This document shows, piece after piece, positions 1-8,557 of a stretch of 64,000 nucleotides of DNA. Both the position numbers and the translations under genes were made by a program. The notes under the pieces are model-generated. The model did no database searches. It was not told where the DNA came from and saw nothing but the letters and a program-made list of their open reading frames with translations. Source of the stretch: Candidatus Methanomassiliicoccus intestinalis Issoire-Mx1 (GTDB lineage Archaea > Thermoplasmatota > Thermoplasmata > Methanomassiliicoccales > Methanomassiliicoccaceae); the NCBI RefSeq assembly GCF_000404225.1, contig NC_021353.1, positions 124,001-188,000 on the forward strand, given 5' to 3'. Within the stretch, counting starts at the first letter, position 1, and every line of letters begins with the position of its first letter.

Positions 1-549
1 AAATTTTACCAAAAGATTACTGACCTATATGCCACTGCTTTTGATTATGATAAGGATGCAGGGACTACCAGATGCTTTTTCCAGACCGTACAAAATAAAA
101 TGCACTGGGCAGTTCATAGACATACGGCAGCAGAACTTATTGTTGAACGGGCTAATGCGGAGAAAGAACATATGGGATTATCTACATGGGAAGCAGCTCC
201 AAATGGAAAAATTGTAAAGGCTGATGTGTCAATTGCAAAGAATTATTTGAGTGACGAGGAAATGTCCTATATGGAAAGGATTGTATCTTTGTACCTTGAT
301 TATGCAGAATTGCAGGCGGAACGTCATATTCCAATGAGTATGGAAGATTGGGCAAAGCGGTTAGATGGTTTTCTAGAATTCAACGGAAGCGAGATACTTA
401 CGGGTGCAGGGAAGATTAGTGCAGAGCAGGCAAAACTCCATGCAGAGACAGAATTTGAAAAATATCGTATTGTACAAGACAGACTATTCATGTCTGATTA
501 CGATAAGTTTTTGATGGAATTAGAAGAAAAAGGAAAACAGAGTTTATAG
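1..549 (+). CDS. RhuM family protein, 5' end outside window
   Basis: The frame is open from the first base, so the N-terminal part is missing and 182 residues are visible. The segments KFYQKITDLYATAFDYD, VQNKMHWAVHRHTAAELI, DVSIAKNYLSDEEM and YLDYAELQAERHIPM match the RhuM family. That family was named from a Salmonella pathogenicity island and is scattered through bacteria and gut archaea, often beside restriction or toxin-like genes. Its biochemical role is not established. No partner gene follows: 147 bp of non-coding DNA separate it from the next gene on the same strand. Family distribution suggests horizontal acquisition, which is an inference. Confidence 0.85.
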   Translation, partial: KFYQKITDLYATAFDYDKDAGTTRCFFQTVQNKMHWAVHRHTAAELIVERANAEKEHMGLSTWEAAPNGKIVKADVSIAKNYLSDEEMSYMERIVSLYLDYAELQAERHIPMSMEDWAKRLDGFLEFNGSEILTGAGKISAEQAKLHAETEFEKYRIVQDRLFMSDYDKFLMELEEKGKQSL

Positions 550-696
550 AACAGGAAACAGCGGAAGGTAATAAATGATGTAAAAATGAGTACTAAGTAT
601 ATTTTTGTGGGAAATGGATGTGCCATCAGTGTTAGTACTGTATAAGTATGGTCCGTATTTTCGTGATTTTGTGGGAATATGATTTGATTTATACTC

Positions 697-2004
697 ATGA
701 TGAGAATCGAGTCGCCCCTGATGTTAAATCTGCATCGTGAACGCCAGGCTGCCAGCTTATCTGAAGACTCAGATACAGACATAGCAGTCATAGGCGGAGG
801 CATCTCTGGGATGAGCGCGGCTTACTCTCTTTTGACACAGACGGATCGTCATGTCATAATTTTAGAAAGAAATCTACTTTCCAGCGGAGCTTCTGGGCAT
901 AATGCAGGACAGGCTGTTGCGGCATTTGAAGTCCCCTATCCAAAACTTATCCGTACATACGGAAAAGAGCTGACTGATAATACTTACGCTGCTGTAAACA
1001 ATGCCGTTTCATCATTAAAATCAATGGCTGAATATGCATCTTCAGAGATTGCTGACGTAGAAGCTCTAGCCTTATTTTCAAACTTGGAGTCAGCGAAAGA
1101 AAGAATGAAGAATCCTGGATCTACCTGTTTGTACGTACCATCTGATTCTAATGAACCGGATGCTGTAAAACTTGACGATTTCAACGGACAGACATGGTCT
1201 TCAGGTTATGCTGCTGCAACAGGATATCATTCAGGAATAGTGAACTGCCCTTGTTTAATCGAGAATTTGGCAAACCGCCTTCTTGAAGATTATCCAGATC
1301 AATTTGAAGTTTATGAACATTCACCAGCGGATAAGATATCCTTGGAAAATGATGCTGCTCGAATAGTCTGCAACGGACATATTGTAAACTCTAGTTCAGT
1401 GGTTATGTGCACCAATGGATACGGTGGATTTTCTTTAGAATCTGGCTCTCCAATATCCTTGGATAATAAGATACAGCCTGTTGCAGGATATATGATAGGA
1501 AGATTGACCTCTCCAGCTCCTGCAGGAATAAGGTCGTACGTTCCCTCTAATCCTTCTGAACCTTATTATTATGTCACAAAAAACTTCGTAAATTCTCAAT
1601 ATGTGACATGCGCCGGTGGACTCGACACCAAGCTGACCAGCTGGAAAGATATAGAAACATGGACTCAGGATGATGAAAGAAAATGCTCCATGATTGAAGC
1701 ATTTTTACTTCAAAAACTCTCGGGATTCAGCGGTCCGAGGAATTATCAGTGGAAAGGACTGATGGGCTATACAGATACGGGAGTTAGACTCGCTGGAAAG
1801 GATCCCAATTTAGACTCACTTTACTACAGTCTAGGATGCAACGGCATAGGAATTCTCCAGGCTGTTCTGTCTGCAGATGTGATCTGCAAACAGATTGATG
1901 GAAAGGCTTATCCCAGAACGTTTTTTGATCCGTTGGTTCAAAACCAGGATTCTACCGGGTATCCAGATGCAGTCCAGTTATCAATGCCGCCTTTTAGAGA
2001 GTAA
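697..2004 (+). CDS. FAD-dependent oxidoreductase of the D-amino-acid/glycine oxidase (DAO) family
   Basis: The 435-residue protein carries an N-terminal Rossmann dinucleotide fold at about residues 27-57 (DIAVIGGGISGMSAAYSLL, the GxGxxG signature, then ILERNLLSSGASGHNAG). The C-terminal end SLGCNGIGILQAVLSADVIC is the second FAD-binding segment of DAO-type flavoproteins. Members oxidise secondary or primary amines of amino acids; the substrate cannot be read from the sequence. ATG at 697 is followed at once by a second ATG, and either could be used. The 3' end overlaps the rhodanese gene on the other strand by 67 bp (convergent), so the two transcripts would be partly complementary. Confidence 0.85.
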   Translation: MMRIESPLMLNLHRERQAASLSEDSDTDIAVIGGGISGMSAAYSLLTQTDRHVIILERNLLSSGASGHNAGQAVAAFEVPYPKLIRTYGKELTDNTYAAVNNAVSSLKSMAEYASSEIADVEALALFSNLESAKERMKNPGSTCLYVPSDSNEPDAVKLDDFNGQTWSSGYAAATGYHSGIVNCPCLIENLANRLLEDYPDQFEVYEHSPADKISLENDAARIVCNGHIVNSSSVVMCTNGYGGFSLESGSPISLDNKIQPVAGYMIGRLTSPAPAGIRSYVPSNPSEPYYYVTKNFVNSQYVTCAGGLDTKLTSWKDIETWTQDDERKCSMIEAFLLQKLSGFSGPRNYQWKGLMGYTDTGVRLAGKDPNLDSLYYSLGCNGIGILQAVLSADVICKQIDGKAYPRTFFDPLVQNQDSTGYPDAVQLSMPPFRE

Positions 2005-2288
2005 ACGTTTTTGCGGCCCAAATTTGAAAGATGTTGCGCTTCTCTGCCGCTTCTGATTCCGGTTTTGCAGTACAACACCACAACATTGTCTGGGTTCACC
2101 TGCCCGATCATATTCTCTGTATAACCAGATGGCATCAGCGCTGCCATGGGAATGTGTGCTGCTCGATAATCAAATGCATCTCTGACATCTACAAGACTCC
2201 AGTCGCCTGACCTTACATTATCGAAATTATCATTCAGCTCTTCTGGTGATATCATTTTGGGAGTCATGAAACACCCAGCCAGCCACAT
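1938..2288 (-). CDS. rhodanese-like domain protein
   Basis: A single rhodanese domain of 116 residues. It starts with SPEELNDNFDNV and has the WSLVDVRDAFDYRAAHIP strand-helix segment, the active-site loop YCKTGIRS with the persulfide-forming cysteine, and the closing LKGGIDNWTASGYPV. Such proteins carry sulfane sulfur for transfer or detoxification. The gene begins 21 bp after the CDF transporter stop on the same strand, so the two are probably co-transcribed. An alternative start is the ATG at 2267 (MTPKMISPEEL), which removes seven residues and fits the family better. Confidence 0.88.
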   Translation of the reverse strand: MWLAGCFMTPKMISPEELNDNFDNVRSGDWSLVDVRDAFDYRAAHIPMAALMPSGYTENMIGQVNPDNVVVLYCKTGIRSGREAQHLSNLGRKNVYSLKGGIDNWTASGYPVESWF

Positions 2289-2309
2289 GTTAAAACTGAT
2301 TTTGCGCTT

Positions 2310-3185
2310 TCATTGCGAGTGAAGGGGATGTACAATTTCTTCTTCTGTTTCTACGTGTATCATGACTGAAAGGCCTGGTATCGAGTTCTTTAGTTTTTCT
2401 TCGATGATGTCTGTGAGATGATGTGCCTCTGCCAAGGTGCATTTCCCATCAACACACAGGTGAAATTCAGCATATATTGTGTTTCCAGTTCTTCTTGTCT
2501 TCAGATCATGGTACTCGATATAACCGTTGATTCCTGAAAGAACATCATCAATGATCTTTTCCTCATCTGGACAATTGCAGTCCATAAGCTCTTGAGCAGT
2601 TTTCTTAAGAATGTCATATGCCATTTTTACAAGAAGAACAGCTACAACCATTGCAATAAGAGGATCAAGAATCATCAATCCTGTGACAGATGCAATTGCC
2701 AGTCCCAACACTACACCGCCAGAAGACACGACATCTGAAAATAGATGTTTCGCATCTCCTTCAAGAGCAATGGATCCAGATGCCCTAGAGGTTCTCAGCA
2801 GAACAAGAGCCATGATGCCGTTTATCGCAGTCGCTATTAGTGATACGACAATCGCATAGTTCAGATTTGAAGGCTCAATCGGAGATAACAGACGCTGGGC
2901 TGCCTCCCAGAATATAAGCACTGCTGCAATGAGTACAAGAACTCCCTCAATAAAACATGAAATATTTTCAGCTTTGTAATGCCCATATTTATGATTCTCG
3001 TCTGCAGGCTTGAGCGCAATATGGACAGATACAAGCATCATAATGGATGCAGCAATATTAACTATGGACTCAAGAGCGTCAGACAGAAGCGCAACGGATC
3101 CTGAAATCCCAAATGCCACTGCCTTGATCAAAAAAACAGCTATGCCACCGGCTACAGCTAGTCCCGCTGCATGCCTTTTGTCCAT
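2310..3185 (-). CDS. cation diffusion facilitator (CDF) family transporter
   Basis: A 291-residue membrane protein with six predicted transmembrane helices and a cytoplasmic C-terminal domain (about residues 205-290). Metal-site signatures are visible in helix 2 (LLSDALESIVNIAASI) and helix 5 (GDAKHLFSDVVSSGGVV, the HxxxD pair), as in zinc, iron or manganese exporters of this family. The metal cannot be decided from sequence. It exports divalent cations from the cytoplasm in exchange for protons. It is the promoter-proximal gene of a two-gene minus-strand unit with the rhodanese and is divergent from the DUF1015 gene. Confidence 0.92.
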   Translation of the reverse strand: MDKRHAAGLAVAGGIAVFLIKAVAFGISGSVALLSDALESIVNIAASIMMLVSVHIALKPADENHKYGHYKAENISCFIEGVLVLIAAVLIFWEAAQRLLSPIEPSNLNYAIVVSLIATAINGIMALVLLRTSRASGSIALEGDAKHLFSDVVSSGGVVLGLAIASVTGLMILDPLIAMVVAVLLVKMAYDILKKTAQELMDCNCPDEEKIIDDVLSGINGYIEYHDLKTRRTGNTIYAEFHLCVDGKCTLAEAHHLTDIIEEKLKNSIPGLSVMIHVETEEEIVHPLHSQ

Positions 3186-3259
3186 GAATGCGGTTATGAT
3201 TATCTCGCTTTTTAAGTTGACGGCGAGTGAAATCTTTTAATTATCTGATCCATCTTCAC

Positions 3260-4480
3260 ATGCAGGTGCTAGAATTGGTTGATTTTCAGCCTTTCAAAGG
3301 AATATTACCAGTCTTGGGTGAGAATGAATGCATATGCCAGAGGGTTTCTCCGCCATATGATATAATCTCACCGGAAGAATTGAAAGAATTACAATCGCAT
3401 GAATATAACATTACAAACATCACTTTAGGCGGAGAGAACGGTGATTATTCTGCAGCAGCAGAGAAACTCGCTTCTTGGATTTCCAAAGGGATTGTTGAGC
3501 GGGATAGAAGCGAATGCTACTATCTTTACCGTCAGAAGTTTAAAGACGGCGATCAGTGGCTGCAGAGGAATGGAATAATCGGGATTTTAAAAACCGAAGA
3601 TTATTCAGAAGGAAATGTAATCCCTCATGAGGAGACTTTTCCTAAAGTAAAGGAAGACCGCTTGAACCTCCTCAAAGCCACCGAAGCGCATTGTGAGTCA
3701 ATTTTTGGATTATATGATGAATCAGATGTAGATCTTGAATGCTTCCCAACTCAGAAATTATTCTCTTACACAGATGATCTGGGAACAGTTCATGAAATTC
3801 ACAGAATTTCAAGCAGGGCTGCAGTCACAACTCTGCATTTGATGATGCGTCATAAGAAGATTTTGATTGCAGATGGGCATCACAGGTATGAAACTGCATA
3901 CAGATACTCACAGGAATATCCAGATGAATCGATGAAATCATATGTGCTCTGCACGCTTGTGTCATCTCAGGACTCAGGAATGTTCGTAAGACCTACACAC
4001 AGATTGGTTATGAATTTAGAATCAGACGAGTCTACAATCATGTCTGCAATAAACGAGCAGTTTGAAACTAAAGACGCAGACTCTCCAGAAGATGCACTGA
4101 AAGAAATGGATTCAATAGATGTTCCAGTTTTCGGCATAACCTTCCCATCTGGTAAAACAATTCTTGCAAAATACAACAATGCTCCCAGTGAGGATATGTG
4201 GAGCGTTGACACATATGTGTGCCAAGAGATCATGTTTAAAAAAGTTCTGGCTCCACTGGTCAACGGAGATCTTGAACTTTCATTCGATCATGATCCGTCT
4301 TCAGCAGTAAAGAAAGTTTCAGATGGCGAAGCCAAACTGGCAATTTTTGTAAAGGCACCATCACTCCAAAAGGTGTGGGAACTTGCAATGAAAGATCTTA
4401 AAATGCCTAAGAAAACTACATATTTCTGGCCGAAGATCTGGTCTGGCTTTGTTATTTACAAAATGAAAGAGCCTCAATAA
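3260..4480 (+). CDS. DUF1015 family protein
   Basis: The family hallmarks are present in order: the N-terminal FQPFKGILP, VIPHEETFPKVKEDRLNLL, IFGLYDE, and the conserved IADGHHRYETAYRYS. DUF1015 proteins are widespread in archaea and bacteria; their catalytic role is unknown. The open frame extends up to 3227, but a TATA-like CTTTTAATTA at 3232-3241 places transcription start near 3260, so the ATG at 3260 (MQVLELVDFQPF) is the probable leaderless start. A terminator-like hairpin follows directly, and cassette A begins about 100 bp downstream. Confidence 0.88.
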   Translation: MQVLELVDFQPFKGILPVLGENECICQRVSPPYDIISPEELKELQSHEYNITNITLGGENGDYSAAAEKLASWISKGIVERDRSECYYLYRQKFKDGDQWLQRNGIIGILKTEDYSEGNVIPHEETFPKVKEDRLNLLKATEAHCESIFGLYDESDVDLECFPTQKLFSYTDDLGTVHEIHRISSRAAVTTLHLMMRHKKILIADGHHRYETAYRYSQEYPDESMKSYVLCTLVSSQDSGMFVRPTHRLVMNLESDESTIMSAINEQFETKDADSPEDALKEMDSIDVPVFGITFPSGKTILAKYNNAPSEDMWSVDTYVCQEIMFKKVLAPLVNGDLELSFDHDPSSAVKKVSDGEAKLAIFVKAPSLQKVWELAMKDLKMPKKTTYFWPKIWSGFVIYKMKEPQ

Positions 4481-4482
4481 AC

Positions 4483-4520
4483 TGCGGATACCCGCATTTC
4501 CCTTCTTTTTTTTCTTTTTA
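4483..4520 (+). terminator. hairpin plus T-rich tract after the DUF1015 gene
   Basis: TGCGG and CCGCA (4483-4487 and 4492-4496) form a short GC-rich stem around a 4-nt loop, followed by a pyrimidine tract with an eight-T run. It lies three bases after the stop codon, so it probably ends that transcript before the cassette A boundary. Confidence 0.6.
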
Positions 4521-4584
4521 TGTACTAAATACATTCTGAGCATGGTTGCTAATTTTTCCAATCTTAACGCTTACCGTGTTGTCG

Positions 4585-4623
4585 GCGCAGGGGAACCATC
4601 ATCTCAATCATATTCCCCTGCGC
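4585..4623 (+). repeat. cassette boundary hairpin, copy A
   Basis: Perfect inverted arms GCGCAGGGGAA (4585-4595) and TTCCCCTGCGC (4613-4623) flank the 17-nt spacer CCATCATCTCAATCATA. The spacer is the same as in copies D and G. This copy lies 851 bp before the start codon of surface gene A, the longest distance of the seven. No TTGATGAT-type outer flank is present here, unlike copies C, E, F and G. Confidence 0.9.
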
Positions 4624-5474
4624 ATATGAAGTGAGAATGAATTAAGTTAAGTTGAATTTGAGTTGATTGAAGTTTGATTGAAATGATTTTGATTTTTTTT
4701 ATTTGAACTGTGATGATTTTGAATTGATTTATTTTGAGTTTGATTTTGATATGATTTTTGATTTTTGAAATTTATTCCTTTTCTGATTGAAATTTAATTT
4801 ACGATGATGTTATTCATTGATATTTGATTTTTGAATTTGAGTTTTATTTTTTTGATTTGAACTTGTTTGATTTTGATTGAATTTGAAGTTTAATTTTGAT
4901 ATTGAAATATCTAATTCATAAATGATTTGAGTTTGATAAGTCTTGATTGAATTTGATTGTTATTTTCTGTTTGATTCATTGATTTTTAATTGTTTTTTGA
5001 ATTGTCTGAACTGCTAAGTTTTATCTTATTTGTTCTTTCTTGTTCTTTTTGATTATTCTTTGTTTATTCTTGTTTTCTTCTGTTTTGTTTTTATTGTTTC
5101 TTTCTCATTTCTTTCTTTGTTCTCTTTTTCTTATTCTTATTGTTTCTTTGATATATTCTGTTTGTTTATTGATTGAATGTATTTTCTTCTGTTTTCTTTT
5201 TCTTTCATTCTTTGATTATTGTTCTGATTATTTTTCTTTTATTCTGTTCTTTGTTTTGTTTATTCTGTTTGTATTGAGTCTTGATTATTCGTTCGAATGC
5301 ATTGATTGCGAATCGATTTGCAATTCTTATTGCTGATTGAGTTTGCAGTTTTGGTTTTGAAAAAAATTGTTTTTTTGTTTTTGATTTTGGTTTCTCTTTT
5401 CTTTTTTGAGTTTTGAAGTTAGAAAGTGATTTTAATTTCAGTCTTTGAGAAGAGAAGGCAAAAATGGTGATTGA
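4624..5474 (+). promoter_or_regulatory. T-rich leader and promoter of surface gene A
   Basis: No believable gene. The sense strand is built of TTGATTTT-like words to about 5000 and of TTCTTTG-like words from there to about 5300. Variants of the 14-bp leader motif lie at 4935-4948 and 4999-5012. From 5323 the sequence joins the 284-bp block common to all seven cassettes. Within it, a BRE/TATA-like GAAAGTGATTTTAATTT (about 5422-5438) predicts a start near 5460, and GGTGAT (5466-5471) is a strong Shine-Dalgarno sequence five bases from the ATG. Part of the leader (about 4780-4880) matches leader F and part (about 4890-4935) matches leader D. Confidence 0.7.
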
Positions 5475-8141
5475 ATGAAAACAGAAAAGAGACTGACAAT
5501 GGCTCTGAGCGTCTTAGTTGCGCTTATGATGCTAGCTGTCCCTCTCGCATCTTCAAGCAACTTGTTCGTGGATGGGGGACAGACAAACTCTAACGGCGAT
5601 GCGCCAATGTTGAGCGCTTCGACCGGGTACACAGTCACATTCCAGTTGAATGCTGACGGTAAGAGTTTAGACCAAATTGAAAATTTAAATGACACTACTG
5701 ATGCTGACGGTAGCGCCGTGAAAGGAGTCGTTAGCAAATTAAACGATCTTAATATCACTGGTGTTTCACAGTGGTACCTGAATGAGAGTGGAGATCTGTG
5801 CGCTTTAGTTATGTATGATAAAGATACTCCAGATGCCAACGTTCACATTCAAACTTTAATTAATGCGTTGTTTGATGAATCAGCCCCTAACGCAAGCAAT
5901 ATTTCAAAAGGTCTTGCATATAATTTAACATCATGGAAAGATACAAAGTCAAACCTATCATATGAATATTCTAATATTGATGGTTCTGATAACAGTGCAG
6001 TAATTAACTCTGATATGACATTCGCTGCCCAGTGGGAACTCAAGGAAGAAACATATATAGAAGTTCCTGTGAACGTTGTTGTTGACGGCGAAACAAAAGA
6101 ATATTACAAAGCTTATGAATTAAAAGGAAACAATTCTAATCAGATAAATATCGTTGAGGATGACTTGAACGAAGCAATTCTTGATGCTGCTGATTTAAGT
6201 TTGTTTGGTATTGTAGTGTATGGAATGATAGCTGACTTTGTAAAATATGAACAAATCTACAAAGACGGAATTGTCACATATGGAAACGATAACGATCTTC
6301 CAGATGACAAGATGATTTCATCAAAAAGCACATTGACTGTAACGTATACATTCGATGATAAAAAATATTCAAAACTGACTGTATCATCTGCAGCCTTTGA
6401 AGATGGAAAAGATATTACTCTCTACATTAACAAAGCTTCAGTAAATATGATTACGTACAATACAGTATTAGCCTCATTATTTGTAGGATTTGAAAAGGTA
6501 ACTGAGGGATATAATTTAATTGATGATCTTACAGCTATTGCAGACGCAGATGTAAAACCTGTATTAACACCCGATTCGGATAAGTTTGACCCTAGTAACA
6601 TATTGACTGGTGAAGGGTATAATGAGATACTCACCGATGACGGCTACCTATTAAGCGGCTGGAACAACGGCGCTGAATTATTAAATTCAGTTAACTTTGT
6701 ACCTTCTGGAACAACTCAGATTACACTTGATGCTGAACTGAATGGATACTATGTTATCTTCATGTCCAAAGGGGCTTATGAATTAGTATATGTTCCGTTT
6801 GGAGAATTAAGTGCTGACTTAGTAAAAACACTTGATGTTGCTGGTGTTAATCACTGGGCGTATGTCGCGTATAATAACTATAAATCCCTTAGCAGCTCTA
6901 CAACATTCACAACATTCACAAGCTTTACAGACCGTGTGAAAACAACATTTGATGAATTTGGAAAAACAGCTGTAAATGGAGCCACTCCTAAAGAACCAGT
7001 TGCTGTATTAGTCGCATGCTTTGATCTTGCAAGCAAGACTGCATATGCAGTGTTTGATGCAAATAACTATGATGCAGCCGATTTATCAAAAGCATCCATC
7101 TCTGGAGACTTTGGGAATAAATATGTTAATAAAATCATCATTCCCGGAACAACATCCAAAGAGAGCAGTGCCAGCCTAATCTCTACGCCTGCTGTAAGCC
7201 CAGTATATGAAGAAGGCAACTTGTTCATTAATTACAGGACTTATGATACCACGGGCAGCAAGTGGATGGATTACGCTGCAAGTGGAGACGATGCCTCCAA
7301 ATATTCCGAGGATGCAGATGATATTTCAATATACTCTGCAAATGTTGTTGGATATGCATATACAATTACATTCTACAACGGCAGCGATGTTGTCGGTATG
7401 CTCTATTATAACAAAGATGCAGTTGTAAATGATGACAGTATCGTTAACAGTCTTGTTGCATTCTTCCACAAGGGAACTGCATACGATGCTACTGGTCTCG
7501 ATCTCAAAGATTCATCATTAGATAAAACAAAAGCATTCAACAGCATTCTCTACCCTGCTAAAGACGGATACTCAATATCCCAGTGGAAGGATGCTGACGG
7601 CAATGTAATGCTTGACAAAGTTGACAAAGAAAAGAAAACATACAGTGTCAAATTCGATAAAGTTTCATCTGACATGAGTTTCTACGCTAACTTCAAAGCA
7701 GAAGAGTACCTCATCGCATACAACGGTAACACTGCAACTGCAACAAACAACATGCCTCAGATCGGAACTGTTGATTCTTCTGTCAACTTATTCAGTGATG
7801 CTGCCTTCAGCAATGACGGCTACAAGCTTAAAGAGTGGAATACAAGGCCTGATGGAAAAGGTACAACCTATGCTTTAGGAGCTTCATTTACTCTTACTGG
7901 TGAACAGTATAAAGATCTGAAAGGAGTTCCATCTGGCAGCGGATTACCAGCGAACACCTATGAAAAGGGATTCACACTCTACGCTATCTGGGAGAAAGTC
8001 GGATCATCTGACAACCCAAGCGGCAACACTGATGGAGACAATGACAACAGCAACACAGACACATATCTGTTAGCTGGAATACTCGTTGTGATCATCATTC
8101 TGATCATCGTTGTTGCAGTTGTACTGAGAAAGAAGAACTGA
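5475..8141 (+). CDS. surface protein A: secreted InlB/Listeria-Bacteroides repeat protein with C-terminal membrane anchor
   Basis: An 888-residue predicted adhesin-like protein. Residues 1-28 are a signal peptide (basic MKTEKR, a hydrophobic core, then ASSS), identical in all seven paralogues. The ectodomain is a chain of modules that each end in a Trp motif (GW, SW, QW or EW), among them YVIFMSKGAYELVYVPFGE, YTITFYNGSDVVGMLYYN and a last Listeria-Bacteroides repeat at about 742-836 (GYKLKEWNTRPDGKG). A low-complexity D/N/S linker leads to one transmembrane helix (about 864-884) and a short RKKN cytoplasmic tail. It is probably displayed on the cell surface; binding to host or microbial polymers is inferred. 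The head is of the MLSAS type shared with B. It has no convergent partner; a YhcG gene follows instead. Confidence 0.9.
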   Translation: MKTEKRLTMALSVLVALMMLAVPLASSSNLFVDGGQTNSNGDAPMLSASTGYTVTFQLNADGKSLDQIENLNDTTDADGSAVKGVVSKLNDLNITGVSQWYLNESGDLCALVMYDKDTPDANVHIQTLINALFDESAPNASNISKGLAYNLTSWKDTKSNLSYEYSNIDGSDNSAVINSDMTFAAQWELKEETYIEVPVNVVVDGETKEYYKAYELKGNNSNQINIVEDDLNEAILDAADLSLFGIVVYGMIADFVKYEQIYKDGIVTYGNDNDLPDDKMISSKSTLTVTYTFDDKKYSKLTVSSAAFEDGKDITLYINKASVNMITYNTVLASLFVGFEKVTEGYNLIDDLTAIADADVKPVLTPDSDKFDPSNILTGEGYNEILTDDGYLLSGWNNGAELLNSVNFVPSGTTQITLDAELNGYYVIFMSKGAYELVYVPFGELSADLVKTLDVAGVNHWAYVAYNNYKSLSSSTTFTTFTSFTDRVKTTFDEFGKTAVNGATPKEPVAVLVACFDLASKTAYAVFDANNYDAADLSKASISGDFGNKYVNKIIIPGTTSKESSASLISTPAVSPVYEEGNLFINYRTYDTTGSKWMDYAASGDDASKYSEDADDISIYSANVVGYAYTITFYNGSDVVGMLYYNKDAVVNDDSIVNSLVAFFHKGTAYDATGLDLKDSSLDKTKAFNSILYPAKDGYSISQWKDADGNVMLDKVDKEKKTYSVKFDKVSSDMSFYANFKAEEYLIAYNGNTATATNNMPQIGTVDSSVNLFSDAAFSNDGYKLKEWNTRPDGKGTTYALGASFTLTGEQYKDLKGVPSGSGLPANTYEKGFTLYAIWEKVGSSDNPSGNTDGDNDNSNTDTYLLAGILVVIIILIIVVAVVLRKKN

Positions 8142-8173
8142 AAACTTTAAAGATTGAAGAATAAACAATGAAA

Positions 8174-8213
8174 ACTAACGAAGTTAGTATTCAGGATCTT
8201 TTTAAGATTCTGA
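8174..8213 (+). terminator. double hairpin 3' end of gene A
   Basis: Two stems in tandem: ACTAAC-GAA-GTTAGT (8174-8188) and TCAGGATCTT-TTT-AAGATTCTGA (8191-8213, with one G-U pair), followed by T-rich DNA. The same pair stands after gene B at 13094-13133, base for base as far as can be read by eye. Homology to the B 3' flank stops at about 8250. Confidence 0.65.
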
Positions 8214-8250
8214 TATTAACTTTTACTTTTTTCTTTTTCTATTTCTTTCA

Positions 8251-8557
8251 ATTGACAACAGTGGTGCAAATCATGAAAAACAAAGGTTTAACTGCATGTG
8301 GAATTTTAATAGAGATCAAATGTCAATAGAACCAATTTAAACTTCTCAACTGCAATCAAATTAGTTCTTTTTATAAGAGTAACGCACAGTGGATTAGCAT
8401 TTAGTATTCTTCTATGCAGTTTAACTGTAAAACATGCTGGGATTAACGATATTATGATACGTTATCAAAGCTTGTTGAGATTATGTGTATTATCAATCCT
8501 AATTAAGATTCTGCCCGATACACGTCATGATCGATTATGCAACAAGATGCTAAACAA
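8251..8557. other. intergenic stretch, no gene seen
   Basis: No open frame with a recognisable product and no clear repeat. It lies where the other cassettes have a convergent partner gene, so a lost partner is possible, but nothing of its coding sequence can be seen. Confidence 0.5.

Noticed and set aside
5040..5336. Open frames rich in Phe, Leu and Ser inside the leaders (also at 10027, 10170, 25618, 38704 and on the minus strand at 16143)
   Set aside because: They are a by-product of TTC/TTT/CTT repeats, have no ribosome binding site, differ in frame and length between copies, and end where the low complexity ends.
5465..5479. A four-codon frame ATGGTGATTGAATGA overlapping the start codon of each surface gene
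   Set aside because: The sequence is explained by the GGTGAT Shine-Dalgarno. No independent sign shows that the short frame is translated.
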